This document shows, one piece after another, positions 22,433-30,697 of a stretch of DNA of 64,000 nt. Below the pieces are notes generated by a model. It had not been told where the DNA came from. It saw only the letters and a program-made list of their open reading frames with translations, and searched no databases. How positions within the stretch are numbered: position 1 is the first letter of the stretch; every line of letters starts with the position of its first letter. Origin of the DNA: Methylobacterium phyllostachyos. GTDB lineage: Bacteria > Pseudomonadota > Alphaproteobacteria > Rhizobiales > Beijerinckiaceae. The stretch covers positions 248,001 to 312,000 of the forward strand of contig NZ_FNHS01000005.1 in assembly GCF_900103445.1 (NCBI RefSeq), in the 5' to 3' direction. A program made the translations under genes and the position numbers.

Positions 22433-23329
22433 TTACCGTAGCCAGTACCCGTCCGGCGCCAGCGGCTCCGGCATCGGCTCGCCGAGGGCGTGGTGGACGA
22501 TCCGATCGACCGTGCGGACCATGGCGTCGAGGGGCAGGTCGTTCGGCTCGGTGCCGAAGGGTTCTTCCAGCTCGTCGCCGAGGGCGTCTAGGCCGAAGAA
22601 CGTGTAGCCGACCAGCGCCACCACGATCGGCGTGCCCCAGCCCAGGGATCCGGCCAGCCCCACCGGCAGGAGCAGGCAGTAGAGCCACGCGGTCCGGTAG
22701 ACGAGCAGCGTGTAGGCGAAGGGCAGCGGCGTGTTGGCCAGGCGCTCGCAGGCGGTGTGGACCCCCGACAGCGCCTCGATCCGCGCCTCCAAGAGCCCGA
22801 ACTGAATATCCGTGAGCCGGCCGGCGCGCATGAGCCCGGCGAGGTCGCGGGTCATGGCCGCCAGGATCGCGTCGGTGGCGTTGGGGCCGGACAGGTCCGA
22901 TCCGGGGGCCTTCCCGTCCACGGCCGCGGCCTCGTCCAGGGCACGCAGGCGGGCGCGCAACCCGTGCGCGAAGGCCGAGAGCCGTCGGAGCTGGGGCGCC
23001 GCGTCCGGGTCGGGCAGCAAGGCTGGCAGGGCGCGGGCGAGGTTGCGCACCTCGCCGATCAGGCTGCCCCAGTGCTTCCGGGCCTCCCACCAGCGCTCGT
23101 AGCAGGCGTTGTTGCGGAAGCTCAGGAAGATCGAGAGCGCGAGGCCCACCACCGTGAAGGGCGTCACCCCCGCGCTGACCGGGAAGAAGCCTGGCCAGCG
23201 CGCCTCCGCCCACACCACCGCGCAAGACACCGCAACGATGCCGACGAGCTTCGGGGCCACCCGCGGCAGGATCGAGCCGCGCAGGGTGAACAGCAGGGTC
23301 AGCAGGTTGGGCCGGGTGCGGACGATCAT
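22433..23329 (-). CDS. Bestrophin-family anion channel protein
   Basis: 298 residues from ATG 23329 (MIVRTRPN); fourteen more codons upstream are open but not family-like. The bestrophin signature is present: hydrophobic segments near residues 20-40 and 55-75, then LSFRNNACYERWWEARKHWGSLIGE, the conserved NxxYxRWWExRxxWG block, and a later membrane pair near 215-255 (YRTAWLYCLLLPVG, TPIVVALVGYTFFGLDALG with the typical E/D-rich end). The bacterial members form pentameric inner-membrane ion channels. Neighbours give no hint of what it conducts here. Confidence 0.9.
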   Translation of the reverse strand: MIVRTRPNLLTLLFTLRGSILPRVAPKLVGIVAVSCAVVWAEARWPGFFPVSAGVTPFTVVGLALSIFLSFRNNACYERWWEARKHWGSLIGEVRNLARALPALLPDPDAAPQLRRLSAFAHGLRARLRALDEAAAVDGKAPGSDLSGPNATDAILAAMTRDLAGLMRAGRLTDIQFGLLEARIEALSGVHTACERLANTPLPFAYTLLVYRTAWLYCLLLPVGLAGSLGWGTPIVVALVGYTFFGLDALGDELEEPFGTEPNDLPLDAMVRTVDRIVHHALGEPMPEPLAPDGYWLR

Positions 23330-23429
23330 GGGGGCATCGCGGAACGGGGCCGGCCCTCCTGCCCCGCCCAACCGGCGCCCGCAAGGCGGCCGCCCCCAAC
23401 ACGTCTGCGTCAGGGGCGGCAGCCGTGCG

Positions 23430-25187
23430 TCAGAAGCCCACGGCCGCCGGCGGCCGGCAGGTTTCGGAGAGCGTGGGCGGCGCGATACCCCCCGGCTCCG
23501 CCGTGCTGGCGAGCAGGCGGACGGAGGCCGGCGACCAGCAGGCGGGGCGCTTGAACACGAACGCGTTGCGCGCCCGGTGGTAGGGGGAATCTGGCTGGAA
23601 GAAGTTCCGGTACATCTGGGTCAGCTCGGCGCGCCGGTACTGCGCCAGCGGGCGCTGCGCCTCGTCCGCGTCCCGCGCCGCCTGCTTGCGGGCGGTGATC
23701 GCGGCGTGACCTTCGATCTTGGCAGCGGCGAAGGCCTGCACGGCCAAGTCGAACGCTTCACCGGCGATCGCCTGATCGGCGAGGTCGATCTCCGCGGCGC
23801 GGCGGGCGCTGATCGGCAGGCAGCCCTCCGTCAGCGCGACGGCGCGTTCCCATCCGACCCGGCGGGGCAGCAGGTAGGTCCAGTACTCCGAGCCGTAGAG
23901 CCAGCCCATGTTGCGGTAATGCGGGTTGAGCACCACGCCCTCGCGGACCAGGACGAAATCCGCGGCGAGCGGCAGGATCGCCCCGCCCGCCCCGACATTG
24001 CGGCCGACCGCCGCCACCACGACCGTGTCGGTCGCCAGGATGATCGCGCGGATCAGGTCGTCCATGGCCACGATGTTGGCCCAGGATTCCGCGGCGGCAT
24101 CCGCGCTCGCCTCGATTTCGTTGAGGTGGATGCCGTTCGACCAGAGATCGTCGCCGCCGGCGAGTACGATGACCTTGGGCGAGCGGGCCCGCGCCTGCTC
24201 GAAGGCGGCCTGGAGTTGGCGGCACTGGGCCGTGCTCATGGCGCCGTTGTGGAAGTCGAAGCGCAGGCGGATGATGTCGCCCTGGTGCTCGATGCGCACC
24301 TCCTCGACCGGGTTCGGATAAGCCAGCTCCTCCGAGGGGGCGATGACCGGTAGATCCGCGGGGAGCGCGTCGCCGAGCACCTGCACGGCGCTGAGCTTGA
24401 TGCCGCCCTCCTGCTTCGGCTTCAGGCGGCCGATCCAGACCGCGCCGTCCACCGTCGCCCGGCAGATCGCGCCGCTCTCGGACCGGGCGATCACCTGGCC
24501 CGGCTCGCCCCGCAGGCGCGGCTCGGCGCAGGCGGCGTGCAGGTAGACCGGACGGCCGTAGAGTTCGTCGAGGACGCCCGGCACCCCGTCGGCCGCGTGG
24601 ATATGCGCGAGGATTTCGGCCGTCTCGTGCCGGCTCCAGTCGATGCGGCGGTCCGCCTGTTTCATCGAGGGGCGCAGGCGTCCGAGGGCGGTCGGGGCCG
24701 CGTAATCGAGCGGCCGCGGCTGGAATCCGGGCCGTTCGAGGTTGGCCAGCGCCTCCCACAGGCAGGCCACCGCGCCGTCGATCACCTCGCGCCGGTAGAT
24801 GCTGCTTTTGGGAGCTTGGCGCAGGGGGAAGGTCCGCGTCGCCCAGATCGGGCCGGCATCCATCTCGGCCTCGGCCTGCAGCAGGGTCACGCCCCAGAGG
24901 TCCCATCGCTCCTGGATGGCCCAGTCGAGCGCTGAGGGGCCGCGGTCGCCCTCGATTCCGGGATGCACGATCAGCGTGAGGTAGGCGCGCCAGAGCCGTT
25001 CCGGGATCGCGCGGGTCAGGAACGGGGCGATGGCGAGATCCGGGCGGAAAACCGCGAAGGCCTCCGCGAGGCGCTCCTCGTCGCCGGCATAGACCTCCAC
25101 GGCGACGTCGTGGCCGGCATCCGAGAGTTCGACGAAAAACCTCTGCGTCATGCTGTTGAACGCCGAGGATACCAGGAGCACGCGCAT
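23430..25187 (-). CDS. hypX: HypX/HoxX formyltransferase-enoyl hydratase fusion
   Basis: 585 residues. The N-terminal half is a formyl-THF transferase-like domain with the catalytic His75 and Asp81 in IVHPGIEGDRGPS, then WGVTLLQAEAEMDAGPIWA and KSSIYRREV. The C-terminal half is crotonase-like, with GNVGAGG-type oxyanion loop (GRNVGAGGAILPLAADFVL) and the HypX hallmark GSEYWTYLLPRRVG. In known systems HypX takes formyl from N10-formyl-THF and makes CO for the Fe site of [NiFe]-hydrogenase in air. No hydrogenase structural or hyp gene is in this window, so it is an orphan here, perhaps serving a hydrogenase elsewhere or another formyl-group role. The last 30 residues are not family-like. Confidence 0.88.
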   Translation of the reverse strand: MRVLLVSSAFNSMTQRFFVELSDAGHDVAVEVYAGDEERLAEAFAVFRPDLAIAPFLTRAIPERLWRAYLTLIVHPGIEGDRGPSALDWAIQERWDLWGVTLLQAEAEMDAGPIWATRTFPLRQAPKSSIYRREVIDGAVACLWEALANLERPGFQPRPLDYAAPTALGRLRPSMKQADRRIDWSRHETAEILAHIHAADGVPGVLDELYGRPVYLHAACAEPRLRGEPGQVIARSESGAICRATVDGAVWIGRLKPKQEGGIKLSAVQVLGDALPADLPVIAPSEELAYPNPVEEVRIEHQGDIIRLRFDFHNGAMSTAQCRQLQAAFEQARARSPKVIVLAGGDDLWSNGIHLNEIEASADAAAESWANIVAMDDLIRAIILATDTVVVAAVGRNVGAGGAILPLAADFVLVREGVVLNPHYRNMGWLYGSEYWTYLLPRRVGWERAVALTEGCLPISARRAAEIDLADQAIAGEAFDLAVQAFAAAKIEGHAAITARKQAARDADEAQRPLAQYRRAELTQMYRNFFQPDSPYHRARNAFVFKRPACWSPASVRLLASTAEPGGIAPPTLSETCRPPAAVGF

Positions 25188-25202
25188 TTCAAGACTCCGA
25201 AG

Positions 25203-25280
25203 GGGTTTTGGCTGGTACCAAACCCATCTCGGAGCTCATCCCTGACATTTTATTGATTGTTTTTCTAATTAGCGAGTCAA
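25203..25280 (-). promoter_or_regulatory. Leader hairpin and AT-rich promoter of hypX
   Basis: On the minus strand TTGACT (25280-25275) and TCAATA (25256-25251), 18 bp apart, could form a promoter. Downstream, GGGTTTGG and CCAAAACCC (25225-25203) pair into a stem with a single-base bulge, ending about 15 bases before the hypX ATG and just before its ribosome site. The hairpin could affect translation start. Confidence 0.35.
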
Positions 25281-25668
25281 AAACGCAAAATGAGCAGCTT
25301 GTAAGGACGGTAAAATTCGATTGTCATCGAAAATTTTGCGGTCTGTCAGGCTGAATCATCAGAGCTGGACAAAAATAATCTCTGGAAAGACTTTGAGCAA
25401 GATGGTTGCAACGGCAAAAATCATGACGGCACCGCGCCGGTGCTGTCCGACGGGCGCGCGGCGAGGTGGATGTCGGGTGTGAACCGATCGTCCGGAGGGT
25501 CCCGGTCTGCGGCGGGACCGCGCCCCGTGTCGGCACGGGAGGCGCGCTCAGAGCCTGTTGACCGCAAGGCCCCGGTCGCACGCCGCACGATGCGGCGGCG
25601 ATCGCGCTCCCGCCCTTCAGGATGTGGATCGGGCGGTCCGAGCCGCCATGCTCCGCGTGGACGCCGTC
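25281..25668. other. Intergenic stretch upstream of hypX
   Basis: The part 25281-25430 is notably AT-rich for this chromosome and has no open frame with a ribosome site. The part 25430-25668 is GC-rich and lies 3' of the ROK gene. I see no gene, RNA or repeat in it. The AT-rich block may belong to an extended hypX promoter or be a remnant of inserted DNA. Confidence 0.4.
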
Positions 25669-26595
25669 TCAGACGGCCTCCGCCTCCCACAGCCACGCCG
25701 CACCGCGCACGCCCGAGGCGTCGCCGTGAAGGCTCGCCCGCACCGGGGTCTCGAAGGCATCCGAGAAGACGTGGGGGGCGATTGCGGCGGGTAGGCCGGC
25801 GATCAGTTCCGGGATCCGCGACAGGCCGCCGCCGATCACGATCACGTCCGGATCGAGCAGGTTGATCACCTGCGCGGCCGCGCGCCCGAGCCGGTCGAGA
25901 TGGTGGGCGAGCGTCTCCGCCGCGTCGGACGCGCCGTCGCGGGCGGCCTCCACGATCGCCTCGGCGGTCAGGCCCCCACCGTGCCGCCGCGCGTGATCGG
26001 CCGCGAGGCCCGGCCCGGATAGCCAGGTCTCGATGCAGCCCCGCCGTCCGCAATAGCAGGGCGGCCCCGGGCGCTCGTCGTCGCGGGGATAGGGCAACGG
26101 GCCGTGGCCCCACTCACCCGCGATGCCGTTATGGCCGGTGAGCACCCGCCCGTCGATGGCGAGGCCCGAGCCGACGCCGGTGCCGAGGATCACGGCCCAG
26201 ACCACCCGCGCGTCCGCGCCGGCGCCGTCGATCGCCTCCGAGACCGCGAGGCAATTGGCGTCGTTCTCGATCCGCAGGGGCCGGGCGAGCCGCCGCGCGA
26301 GGTCGGCGCCGAATGGCAGGCCGTTGAGCCAGTGGGAGTTGGCGTTGCGCACGAGCCCGGTGGCCGGGGATAGGCTCCCCGGCATGCCGATCCCGACGGT
26401 GCAGGGCAGGTCCGCCTCGGCCTCCAGCCGCAGCACCAGGTCCGCCACCGCCTCCAGCGTGGTGCGATAGTCGCCGCGCGGGGCCGCGATCCGGGCTTCG
26501 GCCAGCGTCGCACCGGCCCCGTCGAGGACGATCCCGGCGATCTTGGTGCCGCCGAGATCGATGCCGAGGCGTGCCCGTCCCGTCGGGGCCGCCAT
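25669..26595 (-). CDS. ROK-family sugar kinase
   Basis: 308 residues from ATG 26595; longer open frame upstream is the shadow of dctA. The ATP phosphate motif GIDLGGTKIAG opens the protein, the catalytic Asp is in RIENDANCLAV, and GTGVGSGLAIDG and the ROK zinc motif EWGHG...CYCGRRGCIETWLSG follow. These enzymes phosphorylate fructose, glucose or N-acetylhexosamines; there is no HTH, so it is an enzyme and not a repressor. It starts inside the stop codon of the dicarboxylate transporter gene (TGATG), so the two are translationally coupled, an odd pairing of functions. Fructokinase or glucokinase are both possible. Confidence 0.88.
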   Translation of the reverse strand: MAAPTGRARLGIDLGGTKIAGIVLDGAGATLAEARIAAPRGDYRTTLEAVADLVLRLEAEADLPCTVGIGMPGSLSPATGLVRNANSHWLNGLPFGADLARRLARPLRIENDANCLAVSEAIDGAGADARVVWAVILGTGVGSGLAIDGRVLTGHNGIAGEWGHGPLPYPRDDERPGPPCYCGRRGCIETWLSGPGLAADHARRHGGGLTAEAIVEAARDGASDAAETLAHHLDRLGRAAAQVINLLDPDVIVIGGGLSRIPELIAGLPAAIAPHVFSDAFETPVRASLHGDASGVRGAAWLWEAEAV

Positions 26596-27968
26596 CACTC
26601 GGCGGCGGCGACCTTGCGGTCCGTCGCCATCGGCTGGGGCGTCTCGTCGGTGATGTGGGTGCCGATGGAGACCGGGTGGGCCATCACCTCGTTGAGCTTG
26701 GCCACGTCGAGCTCGCCCTCCCAGCGGCTGACAACCACGCAGGCGACGCCGTTGCCCACGAGGTTGGTGAGCGCGCGGCACTCGGACATGAACTTGTCGA
26801 TGCCGAGCACCAGGGTCATGGCGGCGACAGGGACCGGGCTGTTGGGGATCGCCGACAGCGTCGCCGCCAGGGTGATGAAGCCCGCGCCGGTCACGCCCGA
26901 GGCGCCCTTCGAGGTCAGCATCGCCACAAGGATGATGGTCGCGTATTGCGAGAGGGTCAGATCCGCGCCCACCGCCTGTGCCAGGAACAGGGTGGCGAGC
27001 GTCATGTAGATGTTGGTGCCGTCGAGGTTGAACGAGTAGCCCGTGGGCACCACGAGGCCGACCACCGAATCCGAGGCGCCGAGCCGGCGCATCTTGGTCA
27101 TGAGCTGCGGCAGCACCGTCTCGGAGGAGGAGGTGCCGACCACGATCAGCAACTCGTCCTTGATGTAGGCGAGGAAGCGCAGGATCGAGAAGCCGGCCAC
27201 TCGGGCGATCGCGCCGAGCACCACCACCACGAACAGGATCGCGGTGACGTAGAAGGTGCCGACGAGCCACGCGAGGTCGTAGACCTTCTGGATGCCGTAC
27301 TCGCCGATGGTGAACGCCATGGCGCCGAAGGCACCGATCGGCGCGAGCTTCACCACGATGCCGATGATCCGGAAGAAGATCTGCCCGGCGGTGTCGATCG
27401 CGTGGTTCACGGACGCCGCCCGATCACCGAGACCCGTCACCACGACGCCGGTGAGGATCGAGATCAGCAGCACCTGCAGCAGGTCACCGGTTGCGAAGGG
27501 ATCGAGGAAGCTCTTGGGGATGATCGCCAGGATATGGGCGACGGTCGAGTCGGCGGCGGCCTTGTTGGCGTAGCTCGCGACCTTGGAGGCGTCGAGCTTC
27601 GACGGGTCGGCGTTGAAGCCGGCCCCGGGCTTGATCACCTCGCCGACCAGGACGCCGATCAGCAGCGCCACGGTCGAGACCACCTCGAAGTAGACCAGCG
27701 CCTTCAGGCCGACACGGCCGACCTTCTTCAGGTCGCCGATCGAGGCGATGCCGTGCACGATGGTGCAGAAGATGATCGGCGCGATCATCATCTTGATCAG
27801 GCCGATGAAGGCGTCGCCGAGCCACTTCATCGCCTTGCCGGTGGCCGGGTCGTACCAGCCGAGCAGGACGCCGAGCGCGATGGCGATCAGAACCTGAATG
27901 TAGAGAACTTTGTACCAGGGCTCGCGGGGCGCCGCGGCCGGACTCGTCGCGTGGATTGCTTGTGCCAT
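26595..27968 (-). CDS. dctA: C4-dicarboxylate:cation symporter
   Basis: 457 residues, the usual length. The glutamate/dicarboxylate symporter family is clear from the Ser-rich hairpin [13 protein letters not shown], the transport motif [17 protein letters not shown] and the C-terminal helix region [21 protein letters not shown] with its substrate-binding Asp/Arg-type residues. About eight transmembrane helices and two re-entrant loops are expected. It imports succinate, malate and fumarate with protons or sodium. The gene is first in a two-gene unit with the ROK kinase. No DctB/DctD genes or sigma-54 promoter were seen nearby. Confidence 0.93.
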   Translation of the reverse strand: MAQAIHATSPAAAPREPWYKVLYIQVLIAIALGVLLGWYDPATGKAMKWLGDAFIGLIKMMIAPIIFCTIVHGIASIGDLKKVGRVGLKALVYFEVVSTVALLIGVLVGEVIKPGAGFNADPSKLDASKVASYANKAAADSTVAHILAIIPKSFLDPFATGDLLQVLLISILTGVVVTGLGDRAASVNHAIDTAGQIFFRIIGIVVKLAPIGAFGAMAFTIGEYGIQKVYDLAWLVGTFYVTAILFVVVVLGAIARVAGFSILRFLAYIKDELLIVVGTSSSETVLPQLMTKMRRLGASDSVVGLVVPTGYSFNLDGTNIYMTLATLFLAQAVGADLTLSQYATIILVAMLTSKGASGVTGAGFITLAATLSAIPNSPVPVAAMTLVLGIDKFMSECRALTNLVGNGVACVVVSRWEGELDVAKLNEVMAHPVSIGTHITDETPQPMATDRKVAAAE

Positions 27969-28040
27969 GTCCTATCCGTGCGACTGCCGCGCACCCTCCC
28001 GATGTGCCGGCACGCTAGCGGCTATCGTCCGGCGCCTCAA

Positions 28041-28061
28041 CGGTAGGTCGGTAATCTACCG
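28041..28061. promoter_or_regulatory. Inverted repeat upstream of dctA
   Basis: CGGTAG at 28041-28046 and CTACCG at 28056-28061 form a perfect 6-bp inverted repeat with a 9-base centre, about 75 bp upstream of the dctA start. Position and symmetry suit a regulator site. The binding protein is not evident. Confidence 0.35.
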
Positions 28062-28214
28062 GGAACCAAGCGTGACAAAAACCTGTCGATCCCCGCCGCG
28101 AAGTACTTCTCGCGCCCGATAATCGCGCTCATCCCAACACGTGCGGCTTATTTCCGTCGTCGCCGGATTTCGCCGTCCGCCCATCGGCGTTCAGAGGCAT
28201 TCCGGAGGTTTTCC

Positions 28215-28643
28215 GTGGCTGTACGTCATTGGGCTGGGGCCGCCTTGCTCGGCGGGCTCCTGGCCGGCGTCCTGTCGGCGCCGGCGGCCGCCGGGGTCGT
28301 CGCGCAGATCGACCAGGGCAGCCAGCGGATGCGCGTGTTCGTGGACGGCTATCCCGCCTATGACTGGCCGGTCTCCACCGCCCGGCGCGGCTACGTCACG
28401 CCGACCGGCCGTTACAGGGTCGGGTTGATGGCGCCGATGTGGCGCTCGCACAAGTATCACGGCTCGCCGATGCCGCACGCGATGTTCTTCCGCGGCGGCT
28501 ACGCGATCCACGGCACCTACGCGACGGGCTCCCTCGGGCGCCGGGCGAGCCACGGCTGCATCCGCCTGTCGCCGGGGCACGCGGCCGCCCTGTTCAGCCT
28601 CGCCCGCAGCCGCGGCGGCGCGGCGGTGGTGATCCGCAACTGA
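28215..28643 (+). CDS. L,D-transpeptidase, YkuD domain
   Basis: 142 residues from GTG 28215, with GGAGG eight bases upstream. A signal peptide (AGAALLGGLLAGVLSAPAAA) precedes a compact YkuD catalytic domain. The active-site pattern is complete: His99 in YAIHGTYATG and the SHGCIRLS motif with Cys115. Such enzymes form 3-3 crosslinks in peptidoglycan or attach proteins to it in the periplasm. It is a minimal version without LysM or other binding domain. It stands alone, convergent with the CYTH-like gene. Confidence 0.92.
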   Translation: MAVRHWAGAALLGGLLAGVLSAPAAAGVVAQIDQGSQRMRVFVDGYPAYDWPVSTARRGYVTPTGRYRVGLMAPMWRSHKYHGSPMPHAMFFRGGYAIHGTYATGSLGRRASHGCIRLSPGHAAALFSLARSRGGAAVVIRN

Positions 28644-28822
28644 GGCGGAGGCGGGTCGGGCTCGGTCCGCCAGGAAAGGGGCGCGGGGCCTGCTTGTGCA
28701 GGGTGTTGAGCAATCCGCAGACATCGCGGCCCGCCGATTTTACGGCGGCCTTTCCCGGGCGCACGGAGCGTCAGCGGAATGCGACCCGGCGCCGTGCGTC
28801 TGATCAAGTCTCTCAAAACAGC

Positions 28823-28851
28823 GGGCCGCGGTGCGTGATGCACCGCGGCCC
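28823..28851. terminator. Strong bidirectional hairpin
   Basis: GGGCCGCGGTGC and GCACCGCGGCCC pair perfectly over 12 bp around a GTGAT loop, between two convergent genes. On the minus strand the stem is followed by GCTGTTTTGAG, a partial T-run, so it best serves the CYTH-like gene and perhaps also the L,D-transpeptidase gene. Confidence 0.65.
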
Positions 28852-28887
28852 GGATATCGCTTCGTGCCGGCGCGGCTGGCCCGGATC

Positions 28888-29898
28888 TCAGGTCTGCTGC
28901 TGGCTCCGGCGGGGGCGCACGGTCCAGCGCTCGAACATCGAGCCCGGATCGGTCTCCTTCGCATCCTTGGCCTCGGCCCCATGCTCCGGCTGCTGGTGGA
29001 TCGCCGCACCAAGCGCCTGCGATAGGCTCTCGATCACGTCGTCGATCCGGGTGTCGCCGTGCAGGGAATCCGCGGCGGCGGCCTGCGGCGCGGGGGCTTC
29101 GTGGTGGACGGGTTCCGGCGCCGGCGGCGGGGCCGGGGGGGCTTCCGGCTCGACATGGGCTTCGGGGGCCGGCTCGGGCGGAGCAACCGCGACCGGCGCA
29201 GCTTCGACAGGTTCCGGTGCCGGCTCCGGCGCGGGCGGCGGCGGGGCGACGGGCGCGGCCGGGACGGGGGCCGCCTGCGGGGCCGGAGGCGGCGTTACGA
29301 TGCGCCGCATCGCGCCGAGCGCGCCCTCGTCGGACTCCGTGGACCGGGCGCTCGCGCCGTAGCGGCCGAAGCCGAAACGCGGCTCGATCAGGTCGAGCAC
29401 CGCGTCCAAAGCCGCGTTGCTCAGGGGCACCTCCTCCTGGGCCGGCACGCCCTGGATCGCCAGGGATTGCCGCTCGAAGGCCGGCTCGCCGCTGACCTCG
29501 CGACCGAACCAGCTCGGCGTCTGGAAGCCTGCCGCGTCGCCGTCATTGTCGAAGGCGACGCTGATCAGGTCCAGGCTGCCCGGGGTGACGTAGCGGTCGA
29601 TGGCGATCTCGCGCCCGCCGATCGTCAGCGTCGTGCGGTCATAGGCGGCCTTGCCGGGGCAGACGTCGAGCAGCGCGTCGCCGTGGGCGCGCGGCACGTC
29701 TGTGCGCTCCTCGACCGGGATGCCGTCGGGCCCCTTGTTGACCAGCACCAGCTGGCATTGCTGCCCATCGACCCGCACGAAGGAGGCCCGGCCGCCCTGC
29801 GGCGCGAAGTGCCCCTCGGTGATGCGGGCGCCGCCGCGCTCCTTGCGGATCAGGCGGACCAGGGATGGGGCGACCAGAAATCGGCGAACGGTGCTCAT
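28888..29898 (-). CDS. CYTH-like protein with Pro/Ala/Glu-rich C-terminal tail
   Basis: 336 residues from ATG 29898. The N-terminal 150 or so residues (VRRFLVAPSLVRLIRKERGG, ITEGHFAPQGGRASFVRV) have the start expected of a divergent CYTH domain, the beta-tunnel fold of adenylate cyclase class IV and inorganic triphosphatases, although the usual ExExK motif is altered. From about residue 200 to 290 the chain is dominated by Pro, Ala, Glu and Val, a disordered or spacer region, followed by a short helical end. There is no signal peptide, so it is cytoplasmic. Catalytic activity is doubtful without the acidic motif. Confidence 0.6.
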   Translation of the reverse strand: MSTVRRFLVAPSLVRLIRKERGGARITEGHFAPQGGRASFVRVDGQQCQLVLVNKGPDGIPVEERTDVPRAHGDALLDVCPGKAAYDRTTLTIGGREIAIDRYVTPGSLDLISVAFDNDGDAAGFQTPSWFGREVSGEPAFERQSLAIQGVPAQEEVPLSNAALDAVLDLIEPRFGFGRYGASARSTESDEGALGAMRRIVTPPPAPQAAPVPAAPVAPPPPAPEPAPEPVEAAPVAVAPPEPAPEAHVEPEAPPAPPPAPEPVHHEAPAPQAAAADSLHGDTRIDDVIESLSQALGAAIHQQPEHGAEAKDAKETDPGSMFERWTVRPRRSQQQT

Positions 29899-30218
29899 GG
29901 ACTCAATACCCCTCCCGCTTGGTCGGCGGCGCGCCGATCCGGCGGACACCCTTCGGGTCGCAGGCCCGGACACGAGGATGCAAGTGGAACGGCCACGCAC
30001 GGCGTATAAGCGGAACCGCAACGCCGTATTGGACCATACCCGACCGCTTCCGTCGCCGAACTCCAGGCAGCGACAACATGAGAGAATAAAGCGCTAAGCA
30101 AAACTGTGCCGAAATCAAGACCGATTGCGGGCCAGGACACGGTTGCGGCCCGTCCTGTCCCCGCTATCCCGCCTTTGCGCTCAACGTTCGCAACCCAGGT
30201 TAAAGGAGAGCCCTAACC
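29899..30218. other. Intergenic region between msrB and the CYTH-like gene
   Basis: About 320 bp with no open frame carrying a ribosome site. The part 30060-30125 is relatively AT-rich and may hold the promoter of the CYTH-like gene. A short inverted repeat GGTTA...TAACC at 30198-30218 directly follows the msrB stop on its strand and could be a weak terminator. Confidence 0.4.
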
Positions 30219-30629
30219 TCAACCGGCCGGCTCGAAATTCATCGCGGCGCCGTTCATGCAGTAGCGCAGGCCGGTGGGGGCGGGGCCGTCGTCGAAGACG
30301 TGACCGAGATGGCCCTGGCAGCGGGCGCAATGCACCTCGGTGCGGACCATCCAGTGGCTGCGGTCCACCGTGGTTGCCACCGCCCCGTCGATCGGCTCGA
30401 AGAAGCTCGGCCAGCCGGTGCCGGACTCGAACTTGGTGCCCTGCTCGAACAAAGGCTGGCCGCAGCCCGCGCAGGTGAAGGTGCCGGGGCGCTTCTCGGC
30501 AAGCAGGCAGCTCGTGCCGGCCCGCTCGGTACCGTGCTCGCGCAGGACCCGGTACTGCTCCGGGGTGAGGGTTTCGCGCCACTCGGCGTCGCTGCGGGCG
30601 TCGGGGCTGGTGGTCGGCGTATCCGCCAT
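30219..30629 (-). CDS. msrB: Peptide-methionine (R)-S-oxide reductase
   Basis: 136 residues of one MsrB domain. Zinc-binding pairs Cys53/Cys56 (CAGCG) and Cys101/Cys104 ([12 protein letters not shown]) are present, and the catalytic Cys124 is in [12 protein letters not shown]. Cys41 (GTSCLL) may be the resolving residue. GTGWPSF and [13 protein letters not shown] are family hallmarks. It repairs the R form of methionine sulfoxide in cytoplasmic proteins with thioredoxin. It is a single gene with an MsrA partner not in view. Confidence 0.95.
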   Translation of the reverse strand: MADTPTTSPDARSDAEWRETLTPEQYRVLREHGTERAGTSCLLAEKRPGTFTCAGCGQPLFEQGTKFESGTGWPSFFEPIDGAVATTVDRSHWMVRTEVHCARCQGHLGHVFDDGPAPTGLRYCMNGAAMNFEPAG

Positions 30630-30697
30630 GGTGATCTCCCTTGTCGCAGCACCATATAGGCGTGCGCCGGGGTATTCGGCAGTCCTGCCGCTGACAG

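Noticed and set aside
27969-28140. Sigma-54 promoter before dctA
   Set aside because: No GG-n10-GC pair with the right flanks was found, despite the rhizobial precedent.
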